Source: Arion vulgaris (lineage: Eukaryota > Mollusca > Gastropoda > Stylommatophora > Arionidae). From it: DNA of 64,000 nt. Position numbers and translations under genes: made by a program. This document shows positions 22,301 through 28,255 of this stretch, piece by piece. The stretch spans positions 70,654,366-70,718,365 of the forward strand of contig CM036758.1 in the NCBI GenBank assembly GCA_020796225.1, written 5' to 3'. Every line of letters begins with the position of its first letter. Positions within the stretch are counted from its first letter, which is position 1. The notes beneath the pieces were generated by a model. The model searched no databases and was not told the DNA's origin. It worked only from the letters and a program-made list of their open reading frames with translations.

Positions 22301-23450
22301 GACTTAGCTTAATTTGTGACTACTGTTCTACTATTTACCAAGTATCTTGATTCTATACCCACAGATTGCCCACAGTTCCATTGTGTGAGGAAGTATATTG
22401 CACAACAACCAGATGAACTGACACTAGAAGAATCAGATGTTATCAATGTCACTCGTAAGATGACAGATGGTAAGAGCATGTTTCTATACAATACTTTCCG
22501 TTTTATATTATTAAAAATTAATCAACATCCAACTGGCGTGTTGGGCCGCTGGACACTGCTGGATTTATTGAGGTGGAGATCAGAGCACCTATAAACATGT
22601 CCAGAGTGATATGATAATAGTTCTTTCATAACTGAGAATCAGAAGCTGTCAGCATTACTTGAAATAAAAATGGTTAACATACAAGTTACTTTGAAGTATA
22701 TGGTAGCCATGGTTATAGGCAACTTCACTGCAGTCTGGCTGCTTAAGGAAGGTAAACCCGGCTCAATGAATGCCATCCTGAAACTGGATGTGTCTGGCCA
22801 AAAGACTGATATTGCGACCTCACTGTAAACTGCAGCACAAACAACATTTTCAGGTCAAACAAAGAAGTAAAAATGTCAAGTAGAATAGAGTGTCTCTATG
22901 GCTAAGTGGTTATGCCCTGTCTTGCGTCCAGAAGGTCATGGGTTCGAATCCGGACCTCACCATTCTGTTTATGGGTGCATTTTTCCAGAGACTCTAGGTT
23001 TGTTGCTGGAGCTACGGAATTCATGCTTTGTGCAATAGTCTCGGCAGATGGCATGCCATTTCTGCGGATAGGGACCGAGCCATATGGGGTAAATCCCGGT
23101 GCAATGAAGTTAATCCTTTGACTTTAGACCACCCCTTTAGAAATGTCTGTTCAGTCGGTTACAATACTTTTGTATAACTGCCTTATTTTCATGACTTAAT
23201 TAGCCTTTATGTTTCAGTTATACATAGTTCACCCTGTAGTAAGCTGGAGAAGGCACTTTATTATTGACTCAAGACATTCCATTTTTTTTTTGCAGGTTGG
23301 TATGAAGGCGAAAGAATTCGGGATGGAAAGAGAGGCTGGTTCCCTGCTTCCCACACAGAAGAAATCAACAATAGCCATGTGCGTGCACGTAACCTGCGTT
23401 TGAGATACAGACTTATGAGAGCATCTCAGGATTATTCACACAAAAAATAG
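1274..23450 (+). CDS. Ephexin-like Rho guanine-nucleotide exchange factor (DH-PH-SH3), 3' part, ten coding exons
   Basis: Ten exons (1274-1330, 2770-2948, 4864-5016, 6282-6483, 7455-7544, 8993-9162, 14368-14553, 15969-16048, 22365-22469, 23296-23450) join in one frame, 1377 nt or 458 codons plus stop, with GT...AG introns and matching phases throughout. Window-local residues: DH about 20-215, PH about 235-360, SH3 about 375-435. Family knowledge: Dbl DH-PH modules catalyse GDP release from Rho GTPases at the membrane or cortex, and a C-terminal SH3 after the PH is typical of ephexins (NGEF and ARHGEF5/15/16/19/26 in vertebrates, Exn in flies). The linker into the SH3 (YDYWDCPQ) and the tail ending NLRLRYRL are ephexin-like. 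The N-terminal exons lie left of the window. Which vertebrate paralogue is closest cannot be decided here, so no symbol is given. Confidence 0.93.
1699..1910 (+). mobile_element. SINE-H copy with 12-bp TSD
   Basis: tRNA-like head with A-box-like TAGCGTGTTGGACTACGG and B-box-like GCGGGTTCAATTC, then a body ending GTGCTTCTGGATCGGG and a poly-A-rich tail. The direct repeat ATAATTATTTAT flanks it at 1687-1698 and 1911-1922. Other copies are at 32217 (reverse) and 33152. Confidence 0.85.
1991..2172 (+). pseudogene. LINE ORF2 C-terminal fragment ([10 protein letters not shown] family)
   Basis: Reads [20 protein letters not shown] ... SSLINQHQ, then after one stop [14 protein letters not shown]. 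The same C-terminus occurs at 40495-40941 (reverse), 22495-22615 and 51977-52150 (reverse). Confidence 0.75.
2370..2605 (-). pseudogene. LINE RNase H tail fragment
   Basis: The reverse strand has [18 protein letters not shown], the '(HI)LQDCP.....R...WP' tail seen in RNase H-bearing LINEs. It lies in the intron before the DH exon. Confidence 0.65.
2770..2948 (+). CDS. RhoGEF coding exon, DH domain start
   Basis: Reads [19 protein letters not shown] onward, the conserved first DH helix (CR1: E-x-x-S-E-x-S-Y-x-x-S-L). The acceptor follows ATATTTCAG and the donor is GTAAGTG at 2949. It is 179 nt long and leaves two bases, which join A of the next exon to give Glu. Confidence 0.95.
3007..3242 (-). 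mobile_element. SINE-F copy, reverse
   Basis: The reverse strand starts with a degraded tRNA-like head (B box near 3176-3190, GTTCGAATCCGGA) and runs through the body ending at a GGGTCTAAAGGCGAAGGATT-type 3' end. It matches 57000-57231 and 22890-23138. Confidence 0.75.
3460..4095 (-). pseudogene. LINE RNase H domain, degraded
   Basis: The reverse strand contains [21 protein letters not shown] and [16 protein letters not shown] (an internal four-codon duplication), then [20 protein letters not shown] and [17 protein letters not shown]. These are RNase H and post-RNase H parts of a LINE ORF2. Stops and frame changes show it is dead. Confidence 0.8.
4420..4600 (+). pseudogene. LINE ORF2 C-terminal fragment
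   Basis: Reads [13 protein letters not shown], then [20 protein letters not shown] and EHLW, with stops. Same family as 1991-2172. Confidence 0.6.
4864..5016 (+). CDS. RhoGEF coding exon, DH domain middle
   Basis: Encodes [18 protein letters not shown] and then the DH CR2 region with [14 protein letters not shown], a typical 'F..Y..YC.N' motif of Dbl proteins. The acceptor follows TATCTTAG and the donor is GTAATA at 5017. Confidence 0.95.
5081..5737. repeat. ~100-bp tandem minisatellite interrupted by a TTAA-flanked insert
   Basis: About five degenerate units share GACAACAGGATATTAAG, AACATTTAAATGATGATTGG and AAAAGGAGGAGACCTGGGG, followed by a GATTAAGGTTTTAAAGC-like end. One unit is split by the insert at 5211-5430. 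Located in the intron after exon 4864-5016. Confidence 0.85.
5207..5434. mobile_element. TTAA-type MITE-like insert in the minisatellite
   Basis: Ends are ACCCTTTTGCTGCTA and, on the other strand, ACCCTTTAGCTGCTA (14 of 15 identical). TTAA lies on the left and TCAA (one change) on the right. Neighbouring units lack it, so the empty site is visible (CATTTAAATAATG). CCCTTT-type ends with TTAA targets are typical of piggyBac-like elements. No coding capacity. Confidence 0.65.
5825..5960 (+). mobile_element. SINE-C relic
   Basis: The stretch from GGATGTGCCTGTCCTATATG to AAGAACGAACACAAACAAAC also occurs, diverged, at 37340-37480 and 28140-28255. Its 3' half resembles the end of SINE-B. Confidence 0.5.
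6282..6483 (+). CDS. RhoGEF coding exon, DH conserved region 3
   Basis: Contains [19 protein letters not shown], the CR3 helix of the DH domain that packs against Rho switch regions and is the most conserved DH motif. Upstream [20 protein letters not shown] is ephexin-like. The donor GTGAGAG at 6484 is strong. The reading frame stays open past the donor by chance. Confidence 0.97.
6640..6830 (+). pseudogene. LINE ORF2 tail fragment
   Basis: Reads [13 protein letters not shown] and, after frame changes, [20 protein letters not shown]. This is the same tail as on the reverse strand at 55750-56030, and it ends near a GTGTGACGAC...AAGAAGAA 3' end. Confidence 0.65.
6870..7150. mobile_element. SINE-A head fragment (-) and adjacent LINE tail fragment (+)
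   Basis: 6870-6963 is the 5' head of SINE-A on the reverse strand (CTCTTACGACATG ... CGGCAACACATGGGC). 7020-7150 on the forward strand reads [15 protein letters not shown], a LINE ORF2 C-terminal motif. Confidence 0.55.
7455..7544 (+). CDS. RhoGEF coding exon, DH C-terminal helix
   Basis: 90 nt, phase 0 to 0, encoding [20 protein letters not shown] and ten further residues up to EFKIK. This is the long last DH helix leading to the PH domain. The acceptor is AG at 7453-7454 and the donor GTATCT at 7545. Confidence 0.92.
7545..8224. other. Intron, nothing recognised
   Basis: A/T-rich sequence without a repeat or exon that I can identify. A short piece at 8077-8100 repeats the exon words CAGCACCCTGACTGTCAGTT from 6321-6341. 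It may be a partial copy of the DH exon or coincidence. Confidence 0.4.
8225..8890 (+). pseudogene. LINE ORF2 C-terminal tail split by a SINE-B
   Basis: The forward frames give [20 protein letters not shown], then [14 protein letters not shown] and [20 protein letters not shown]. After the SINE-B insertion (8612-8855) the tail continues with [12 protein letters not shown] residues. A dead LINE tail that later received a SINE. Confidence 0.75.
8612..8855 (-). mobile_element. SINE-B copy with 11-bp TSD
   Basis: Read on the reverse strand it runs from CGCCCGAGTGGTTACGGGCC to an (AAG)n tail at 8612. The duplication TGTGGAAGTCT lies at 8601-8611 and 8856-8866. Inserted into LINE tail sequence. 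Confidence 0.9.
8993..9162 (+). CDS. RhoGEF coding exon, PH domain first half
   Basis: Encodes [20 protein letters not shown] and then [18 protein letters not shown]. These are the first PH strands with the 'LFNDxLL.TKKK' signature of Dbl PH domains. It ends with two bases of a Gly codon completed by C at 14368. Donor GTAAAT at 9163. The following 5.2-kb intron carries LINEs and SINEs. Confidence 0.95.
9617..10290 (+). pseudogene. LINE ORF2 C-terminus with C2H2 zinc finger
   Basis: Frames give [20 protein letters not shown], then [20 protein letters not shown], and at about 10104-10215 [20 protein letters not shown] followed by [11 protein letters not shown] and a stop. This is the '[17 protein letters not shown]' finger that ends ORF2 in a widespread invertebrate LINE group. 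A frame change near 9790 and stops show it is inactive. It lies in the PH intron of the GEF. Confidence 0.85.
10777..11550 (-). pseudogene. Reverse transcriptase C-terminal half of the truncated LINE
   Basis: Contains [40 protein letters not shown], a shifted catalytic segment reading [10 protein letters not shown], then the thumb/tail with [20 protein letters not shown]. Three frames are needed to read it through. Confidence 0.85.
11553..12283 (-). pseudogene. Reverse transcriptase N-terminal half of the truncated LINE
   Basis: Open from the truncation point ([20 protein letters not shown]) through the fingers and palm motifs to FVDQEK, where one base too many in an A run breaks the frame. 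Removing the shift would continue with the usual AFDRVDR of motif A. Residues before MARLW in this reading frame belong to flanking host DNA and the TSD. Confidence 0.85.
12984..13244 (-). mobile_element. SINE-A copy with 11-bp TSD
   Basis: Reverse-strand SINE-A: head CCGGGGCC...TAGTACCACTG near 13235-13198, tail at the left end. TCTCTTTTGGA is duplicated at 12973-12983 and 13245-13255. Confidence 0.9.
13389..13511 (+). mobile_element. SINE-B 5' part
   Basis: Forward SINE-B from CGCCCGGGTGGTTACCTGGG to the GGATGCACATGTCCG box. The 3' half is missing and replaced by LINE sequence. Confidence 0.75.
13540..13916 (+). pseudogene. LINE RNase H tail fragment
   Basis: Reads [20 protein letters not shown], then [20 protein letters not shown] and EIPI, ending at GCAGAAGAAGAAAAAG. 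This is the '(HI)LQ.CP.Y..LR...WP' tail of an RNase H LINE. The part before 13737 (CTNANLPRRF region) is probably upstream of the same element. Confidence 0.65.
14368..14553 (+). CDS. RhoGEF coding exon, PH domain second half
   Basis: Encodes [20 protein letters not shown] and onward to [20 protein letters not shown]. The stretch 'F.L.ML.N...K..EL.L...SE' corresponds to the later PH strands in ephexins. The acceptor follows TTTTTCAG and the donor is GTATGT at 14554. Confidence 0.95.
14780..15443. mobile_element. 664-bp foldback (palindromic) element, copy 1
   Basis: Two ~300-bp arms are inverted copies (by eye about 80-85% alike) around a loop near 15090-15110. Landmarks: CTAAGGTGAGCAATTGTAAT at 14996 against ATTGCACACCTTAG at 15201, and GCGTTGCCTTGAAACAATA against TATTGTTTCCATGGCAACGC. 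Ends are TTAAGGGGGGACTCTGG and ...GAATCCTCCCTAA. No ORF. It lies in the PH intron of the GEF, so it is transcribed with it. Confidence 0.9.
15593..15850 (+). mobile_element. SINE-A copy, forward
   Basis: Complete forward copy: GTGGTGCCGGGACCCGTAAG head, GAAATCGGATGTGCTGGCC middle, GAGCGTTCAAAGAAGAAGAA tail. No clear TSD. It is close to the donor side of the exon at 15969. Confidence 0.85.
15969..16048 (+). CDS. RhoGEF coding exon, PH C-terminal helix and linker
   Basis: [14 protein letters not shown] gives the PH C-terminal helix with its invariant tryptophan. SERIYDYW begins the linker to the SH3. Splicing to 22365 rebuilds Asp (G + AT) and gives YDYWDCPQ, the ephexin linker. The donor, GTTAGTG at 16049, is weaker than the others in the gene, and a 6.3-kb intron follows. 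Confidence 0.92.
16208..16308 (+). mobile_element. SINE-B 3' part
   Basis: 5'-truncated forward copy from TTACCAAACCAATGTGCAAC to GAACGAATGCAAAGAAGAAG. Confidence 0.75.
16435..16590 (-). repeat. LINE 3'-end fragment
   Basis: Matches the 3' end of the 10524-12289 element (TCGAATCCTG, then CTCACAGCGTCAGGATAAG). Similar pieces are at 560-700, 18700-19060, 41690-41855 and 47490-47710. Confidence 0.7.
16896..17142 (-). mobile_element. SINE-B copy, reverse
   Basis: Nearly full length, from GTTCTTTCTTTACAATCAAT to the GGTAACCACTCGGGCGGG head. No clear TSD. Confidence 0.85.
17550..17579 (+). other. Candidate alternative micro-exon or poison exon in the GEF PH-SH3 linker
   Basis: TTTGTTTACAG precedes an open stretch reading [18 protein letters not shown]. 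With the donor GTGAAG at 17580 the piece is 30 nt, in frame, and adds about 10 acidic residues between exons 15969-16048 and 22365-22469. With the donor GTAACG at 17606 it is 56 nt, shifts frame, and meets a stop seven codons into the SH3 exon. No transcript evidence is available, and the constitutive join works without it. Confidence 0.25.
17792..18252 (+). mobile_element. SINE-D copy with 10-bp TSD, itself interrupted by a SINE-E
   Basis: Head GCATCTGGCTGAATGAATTA and B-box-like TGGTTCAATACC; the 3' half CTGTCCTACACTACCCTAAA resumes after the insert. ACAGAAAGGA flanks the whole at 17782-17791 and 18253-18262. Confidence 0.88.
17926..18166 (-). mobile_element. SINE-E nested in SINE-D, 10-bp TSD
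   Basis: On the reverse strand a tRNA-like head (GTAGCTCAAGCGGTAGTGAG, B box GGTTCAAACCCC) is followed by the SINE-E body. GCACTAGCTA is duplicated at 17916-17925 and 18167-18176, inside the SINE-D word ACTGCACTAGCC. Confidence 0.9.
18700..19060 (+). pseudogene. LINE ORF2 C-terminal and 3' fragment
   Basis: Reads [20 protein letters not shown] then [15 protein letters not shown] residues in shifted frames. This is the tail of the same family as the 10524-12289 LINE. Confidence 0.65.
19061..20319. other. Intron, nothing recognised
   Basis: A/T-rich, several short chance ORFs, no motif or repeat that I can place. Confidence 0.4.
20320..20460 (-). mobile_element. tRNA-like SINE-J relic
   Basis: The reverse strand contains a B-box-like GGGTTCAAGGCC (20387-20398) after an acceptor-like AGTGGTCCCGCACC, as in a tRNA-derived head. 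Single copy in the window, so weakly supported. Confidence 0.35.
20861..21268 (+). mobile_element. SINE-D copy with 12-bp TSD, interrupted by a LINE fragment
   Basis: Head GCATCTGGCCGAATGGATTA, B-box-like TGTTCAATCC. The 3' half resumes at CATGCAACCATTAAATTCCT. TAACCTGTGAGT flanks at 20849-20860 and 21269-21280. Confidence 0.92.
21011..21169 (-). mobile_element. 5'-truncated LINE fragment nested in SINE-D, 14-bp TSD
   Basis: The reverse strand ends with an (AAG)n tail (CTTCTTCTTC at 21011). ACTGCACTAGCCAT is duplicated at 20997-21010 and 21170-21183. Same LINE 3' end as at 34634, 47885 and 52620. Confidence 0.92.
21795..22215. repeat. ~45-bp tandem repeat split by SINE-A
   Basis: Units share AAGTCTAATTTGATTCTATA and CTACCAACTGTTCATAGTTC. 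One unit lies before the SINE-A and about three after it; more decayed units continue towards the SH3-exon acceptor at 22364. Confidence 0.85.
21856..22106 (-). mobile_element. SINE-A copy inside the tandem repeat
   Basis: Reverse-strand SINE-A, CTTCTTCGAATTCTCCATAT to CAGCACCACAAGGGC. Confidence 0.85.
22365..22469 (+). CDS. RhoGEF coding exon, SH3 domain first half
   Basis: Encodes [18 protein letters not shown] followed by [17 protein letters not shown], the ALYDY-like and RT-loop part of the SH3 with the acidic DEL..EE.D motif. The acceptor is CCCACAG and the donor GTAAGAG at 22470. A ~45-bp tandem repeat lies immediately upstream in the intron. Confidence 0.96.
22495..22615 (+). pseudogene. 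LINE ORF2 C-terminal fragment
   Basis: Reads [20 protein letters not shown] then RSEHL and, after a stop, TCPE. Same family as 1991-2172. It lies just after the SH3 exon donor. Confidence 0.65.
22890..23138 (+). mobile_element. SINE-F copy, forward
   Basis: tRNA-like head: A box TGGCTAAGTGGTTATGCC and B box GGGTTCGAATCCGGA, then a body through CCATTTCTGCGGATAGGGAC to TTTGACTTTAGACC. Confidence 0.85.
23296..23450 (+). CDS. RhoGEF last coding exon, SH3 second half and C-terminus
   Basis: Reads [20 protein letters not shown] and then [20 protein letters not shown]. The first SH3 Trp, the GWFP motif and the basic tail are all as in ephexins. The protein ends DYSHKK with TAG at 23448-23450. The acceptor is a long T-tract plus GCAG. 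Confidence 0.97.
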
Positions 23451-23617
23451 AACTAAAACTCCACATCAATACAACTAAGCAATACCCATACAAACGCAGG
23501 GAAAACCTGCGTTGTGTTGGATAACAGTTGCCAGTAATATGAAACACAGTGTGTTTTGTGATACTAAGAGTGAAGCTTATAAAACTATTGATAACCTAAG
23601 TTTGTGAAACATCATTT

Positions 23618-23915
23618 GGTGGAGTGTGCCAAGACAAACATCTTACAATGATCTTACAGTGGAGTGTGCCAAGACAAACATCTTACAGTGTAGTGTGCCA
23701 AGACAAACATCTTACGGTGTAGTGTGCCAAGACAAACATCTTATGATAAAGTGTGTCAAGACACACCTTACGATGGAGTGTGCCAAGACAAACATCTTAC
23801 GGGGAGTGTACCAAGACACACATCTTACGGTGGAGTATGCCAAGACAAACATCTTATGGGGAGTGTGCCAAGACACACATCTCACGGTGGAGTGTGCCAA
23901 AATACACATCTTCAG
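23618..23915. repeat. 29-bp minisatellite in the GEF 3' UTR
   Basis: About ten units of GTGTGCCAAGACAAACATCT plus TACGGTGGA, starting 168 nt after the stop codon. Because 29 is not a multiple of 3, all three frames repeat and stay open, giving chance ORFs. Confidence 0.92.
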
Positions 23916-24004
23916 TTAAGATATACAGTCACATATTTGTGTGTGTGGTTGTGAAATTATAATCAATTACAGATTGGTATTGTACCAACTTCATAGTACT
24001 TCCT

Positions 24005-24180
24005 GCTGACCTATAGATGCTCAAGTCACTACCAGCACATGTTGAAGAGTGTACATGCTAGCACAGTAATATGCATCCTCTATTCAGAAATGATCCATCC
24101 TGACAAAAATGGCAGCAACAAACTACCAACGCAGGGAGCGGAGCATAGTCTTCTAACTAAGAACAGAACGCTAGACTCAA
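24005..24180 (-). pseudogene. LINE tail fragment, weak
   Basis: The reverse strand resembles the 'ICWGR..' RNase H LINE tail seen at 49220-49400 (CTATAGATGCTCAAG, CAGCACATGTTGAAGAGTGT). Confidence 0.4.
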
Positions 24181-24389
24181 CAACCAACACTTAAACAGAA
24201 TACACTGCTCGTATGAGCCAAGTTACCACTATTGCTCTTATCCATGTGAGACAACAAAACATATTCTGCTCCCAAGCCCAGGACTCGCTGTAGAAAGAAG
24301 AAAGTTACAGTTCAGACCCTCAACAACCATAAACACCATATATGTAGCATCATTATTAAATTTAAATGTTTAAAATATCCCATAGCCTT

Positions 24390-24500
24390 TTCAAACCTTA
24401 GGGTATGAAGCGCCTGTCACTTCACAATTCCACCTATTATGCAGGAGGTAGGGGGCCAATTCCTTTCCTCACATTTGAAATGTTGAGTGTAGGATTGAAC
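24390..24500 (-). mobile_element. SINE-K fragment
   Basis: The reverse complement matches 61915-62110 (GGGAAAGGAATTGGCCCCC, CACTTCATACCCTAAGG). Confidence 0.6.
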
Positions 24501-24757
24501 TAATAACCCTCTTGTATAGTACCATACTACAGCTAAAAACACTTGCAATTTTCTGAATTTGACATTGAGTGTGAAAAAACCACCAGCTCATCATAATCAC
24601 TAGTACTCAACAACATCAATAACCGCATAAATACCAGTGAAGTGTGTCAACTTTCAATAATGTACAACACAGCTGTGTTAGACACACTCTTGCACCCTTT
24701 ATGATCCTTGGCGAGTGTGCCTGAAGAAAGGGGTAAAAATGGTGCATACTGTTTGAG

Positions 24758-24763
24758 AATAAA
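24758..24763 (+). terminator. Candidate poly(A) signal for the GEF
   Basis: AATAAA 1.3 kb after the stop codon. Others occur at 25437 and around 25500-25530, so which is used is unknown. Confidence 0.2.
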
Positions 24764-24979
24764 CTTGTTAAATAGTAACTGAATTTGTTTATGAACATGT
24801 CCTGGTCTAGCAAACACTGGTCACCTGTACCGCTCACAGAAAAGTTGTATTTAGAGCATCTTAGTTGTCTCCATCCCCTGTCTCCTTGTGGCACTGCTTA
24901 TCAAAGCACAGAACATATGCTGCAAGACTGATCCCTGTATGTCCTCCCTAGAAAGGGATGCTGGCCTCAAAACACTACA

Positions 24980-25146
24980 TTCTTCTTTGAACGCTTCATA
25001 TCGACCACCTGTAAAACCACTCTTTGTGATTTGTATGGGATCTGAGTTTAAGAGCGATTGTATGTTGTGCTAGTTAAACACCTACAAGTAGGCCAGCACA
25101 TCCGATTTCTGTGATGCTTTTTATTTACTAGGTAGCTTCCCTAGAC
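24980..25146 (-). mobile_element. SINE-A fragment
   Basis: Reverse SINE-A 3' two-thirds, TTCTTCTTTGAACGCTTCAT to GGTAGCTTCCCTAG. The head is missing. Confidence 0.75.
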
Positions 25147-25704
25147 AACACTACATTCAAAACTACGAGGGCACCAGAGATGTGCTCCTGACAACAGTTG
25201 ACTTCATCATGAGAACACATCTGATCGTATAATCATCAAAATAGCGATCGCAAAGAAAAAGAGGAGCCTCTTAGTCAGTCTTGAATTTAGCCACAAGCTT
25301 GATGTGACAACACACTGTGTTTACTTTAAGATAAGGTACTAGAGATAAAGAAGCAGCAGAATATATATGCAGATTTTAACTCAATGACTACACTAGAACA
25401 TATTCCAGATGAAACTTGGACTTTGTATTGATAACAAATAAAAACAATGTCATGAATTGTTGTGACAAAATTGCATAATATTTTGATATTATTGAAATAA
25501 ATATACCATTCAAGAAAGTTTAACAATAAAATTTCTACAGTTTGAAGTGAATATGTATGTATATATATATATATATTTCAAGCCACATCAATGTGTGACG
25601 CTCTTTACGGTTGTGACAGGAAGACTTGCTTTAGTCTTCTAGTTTATCTTGCCCTTAAATATATATATGATGTCTCTATGTTGGGGGTGGGGGTGTCTTT
25701 AGTT

Positions 25705-26600
25705 GCAGTGGTTAAGACGTTTGCCTGGCATTCTGAAGGTTGTAGGTTTGAATCCAAGATTTAAGGTGCAAATTTTTGGAAGATCTCTAGTACTGTTTAT
25801 GTAGCTAAGGAGGCCGCTCTTTATACAATACTCTCGGATGTGCCATTTCTGCAGAGAGGGACGGAGCCATATGGGGAAACCCAATGCAATATAGTCAGTT
25901 CTTCGCCTTTAGACCCTTACTTTTGGTGCCAGACAATATTTTGTGTGTGCATACATACACGCTAATAAACAAAAGTAACAGGCAGATTGAGAATTTTCTC
26001 TTATTGCAGTGGTTAAGGCGTTTGCCTGGCATTCTGAAGGTTGTAGGTTTGAATCCAAGATTTAAGGTGCAAATTTTTGGAAGATCTCTAGTACTGTTTA
26101 TGTAGCTAAGGAGGCCGCTCTTTATACAATACTCTCGGATGTGCCATTTCTGCAGAAGGACAGGAGCCATATGGGAAACCCAATGCAATATATCATTCTT
26201 CGCCTTTGGACCCTTACTTTTGGTGCCAGACAATATTTTGTGTGTGCATACATACACGTAATAAACAAAGTAACAGGCAGATTGAGAATTTTCTTTATTG
26301 CAGTGGTTAAGGCGTTTGCCTGGCATTCTGAAGGTTGTAGGTTTGAATCCAAGATTTAAGGTGCAAATTTTTGGAAGATCTCTAGTACTGTTTATGTAGC
26401 TAAGGAGGCCGCTCTTTATACAATACTCTCGGATGTGCCATTTCTGCAGAGAGGGACGGAGCCATATGGGGAAACCCAATGCAATATAGTCAGTTCTTCG
26501 CCTTTAGACCCTTACTTTTGGTGCCAGACAATATTTTGTGTGTGCATACATACACGCTAATAAACAAAAGTAACAGGCAGATTGAGAATTTTCTCTTATT
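25705..26600 (+). repeat. Three tandem copies of a ~300-bp SINE-F-like unit
   Basis: Units begin at 25705, 26006 and 26300 (periods 301 and 294). Each has a tRNA-like head (TGCAGTGGTTAAGGCGTTTG, B box GGTTTGAATCC), the SINE-F body and the end TAACAGGCAGATTGAGAATT. By eye nearly identical; the middle copy carries several small deletions. The 194-codon reverse ORF across it is a by-product. Confidence 0.92.
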
Positions 26601-26718
26601 CATTTCATTTTGTAATGGAATATAGAGATGCAACTTATCGCTAACATTCATTTTAGTTTTTCCAATTCAGTTTTCAATATGGAAAATAGTCTTGAAATTG
26701 TTCATAACACTAGGCCAG

Positions 26719-27085
26719 ATTTCATGATAGTTTATGTAATATTGCCAGTTTTCATGATAGTTTCTGTAACATTGCCAGTTTTCTTGATAGTTTCTGTAAC
26801 ATTGCCAGTTTTCTTGATAGTTTCTGTAACATTGCCAGTTTTCTTGATAGTTTCAATATTCAGTTTTAATGATGTTTCTAATTGCCAGTTTTCTTGATAG
26901 TTTCTGTAATATTGCCAGTTTTTAATGATAGTTTCTGTAACATTGCCAGTTTTCTTGATAGTTTCTGTAATATTGCCAGTTTTTAATGATAGCTTCTATT
27001 ATATTGACAGTTTTCATGATAGTTTCTGTAACATGCCAGTTTTCATGATAGTTTCTGTAACATGCCAGTTTTTAATGATAGTTTA
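26719..27085. repeat. 30-bp minisatellite
   Basis: About 12 units of TTGCCAGTTTTCTTGATAGT plus TTCTGTAACA, some with TTTAATGATAG variants and shortened members. The multiple-of-three length makes a repetitive chance ORF. Confidence 0.92.
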
Positions 27086-27389
27086 TGTATTTAGTACACA
27101 AAACACACATCAACAATGAATTTATATTGCAGATTTTAATGAATATTTCTATTATCATTGCAAACTCTTCTATCTAGATGTTTTATCTGAAATAAATGGA
27201 TTATGATATTTAATAGTTTAATTATTTTTTTATTGTAGAATATTTTGTTTATTTTCTTTGACATGTGCTGGTGTAGATTCACCTTGTCTTTTGAGAAAAT
27301 TTGATGGATGTATCTTTAGAATAGAAAAATAAGAAAACATGGCAGTAATTTGTAACTTCAAAAATGGAAATGTAAATGCAAAAGTGGAC

Positions 27390-27634
27390 GTCTGCGGCTA
27401 AGTGATAGTGAGCTCGATCACAGCCCAAGAGTACCAGGTTCAAACTCTGCGGTGGGCAGTTTGAAAGCAAATTTGTTCAAGTGGACTTTCACTAAGCGTA
27501 AAAACAGACCTCACCGTTCAGAAAGCAATGGCAAACTACTGAATGTATAAGTGGTGCCTAGAAAATCAACCACTTGTTTACTGTGGTTGATGGTGACATC
27601 CTTCCTGTAAAGAATATGCCACGGTTTTCATTCA
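27390..27634 (+). mobile_element. SINE-E copy, forward
   Basis: Head GTCTGCGGCTAAGTGATAGT, B box GGTTCAAACTC, body GTTCAGAAAGCAATGGCAAA, end GCCACGGTTTTCATTCAA. Confidence 0.85.
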
Positions 27635-27894
27635 AATACAAAATAAAATATATTGGTAAATTAGTCCATATGATAGGTGAGAAAAAAAAAGCAGAATTTA
27701 TTGAAGAAACTAAAGATTAGAGCTAATGCTGAAATATGATCTCATCCATTTATTACCTTCTGCCTCTTGATGATGATAAGTATACACAGTGTTTATTTAA
27801 GCATATATATTTACATGTGTGCTACTGGCAGTTTGTAGAGACGTTTTCTCTCATGATATCTCAGTTGATCTGTGTATGACATTTATCTGTCAAA

Positions 27895-28000
27895 TCTGTT
27901 CCAGTATCTAGACTTATGTATGAGCTGGAAGACAAACGAAAACTCAAAAGTTGTCACAGTAAAACATTTGCCAATTGACCGTCTGTAAAGATGAAAAGGC
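27895..28000 (+). repeat. LINE 3'-end fragment
   Basis: Shares GACTTATGTATGAGCTGGAA and AACATTTGCCAATTGACCGT with the end of the LINE tail at 49880-50235. Confidence 0.65.
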
Positions 28001-28139
28001 CATATATTCCAGTATTGCATAGCGATGATAGTTACATATATTATTATTATTTCTACAAGAGCTGCTTGTATTCAATAGTCAAGATACTATCATAGATACA
28101 ATACAATGATGTCCATTTCATGTATGCCTGCACTAGACT

Positions 28140-28255
28140 TATACACTGGATTTTGTGTATGAGCATATGAACCGAGAAGCGACATTTAGTCACTCTTTGC
28201 AAAAACCAAACATGTCACAAAGTGTGACTAAACTGGTTAATAAGAATGTTCGCAA
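28140..28255 (+). mobile_element. SINE-C relic
   Basis: AAACATGTCACAAAGTGTGA and AATGTTCGCAAACAAACAAC match the 3' part of 37340-37480. Confidence 0.5.

Noticed and set aside
23626..23962. ORFs of repetitive 'AKTNI..' and 'PRQTSYG' type
   Set aside because: All three frames of the 29-bp minisatellite are open, giving artificial ORFs.
25895..26479. 194-codon reverse ORF
   Set aside because: It spans the tandem SINE-F-like units and repeats itself with their period, so it is a by-product of the repeat.
23618..27085. CRISPR-like arrays at 23618-23915 and 26719-27085
   Set aside because: The repeats are head to tail without unique spacers, in an animal genome. They are minisatellites.
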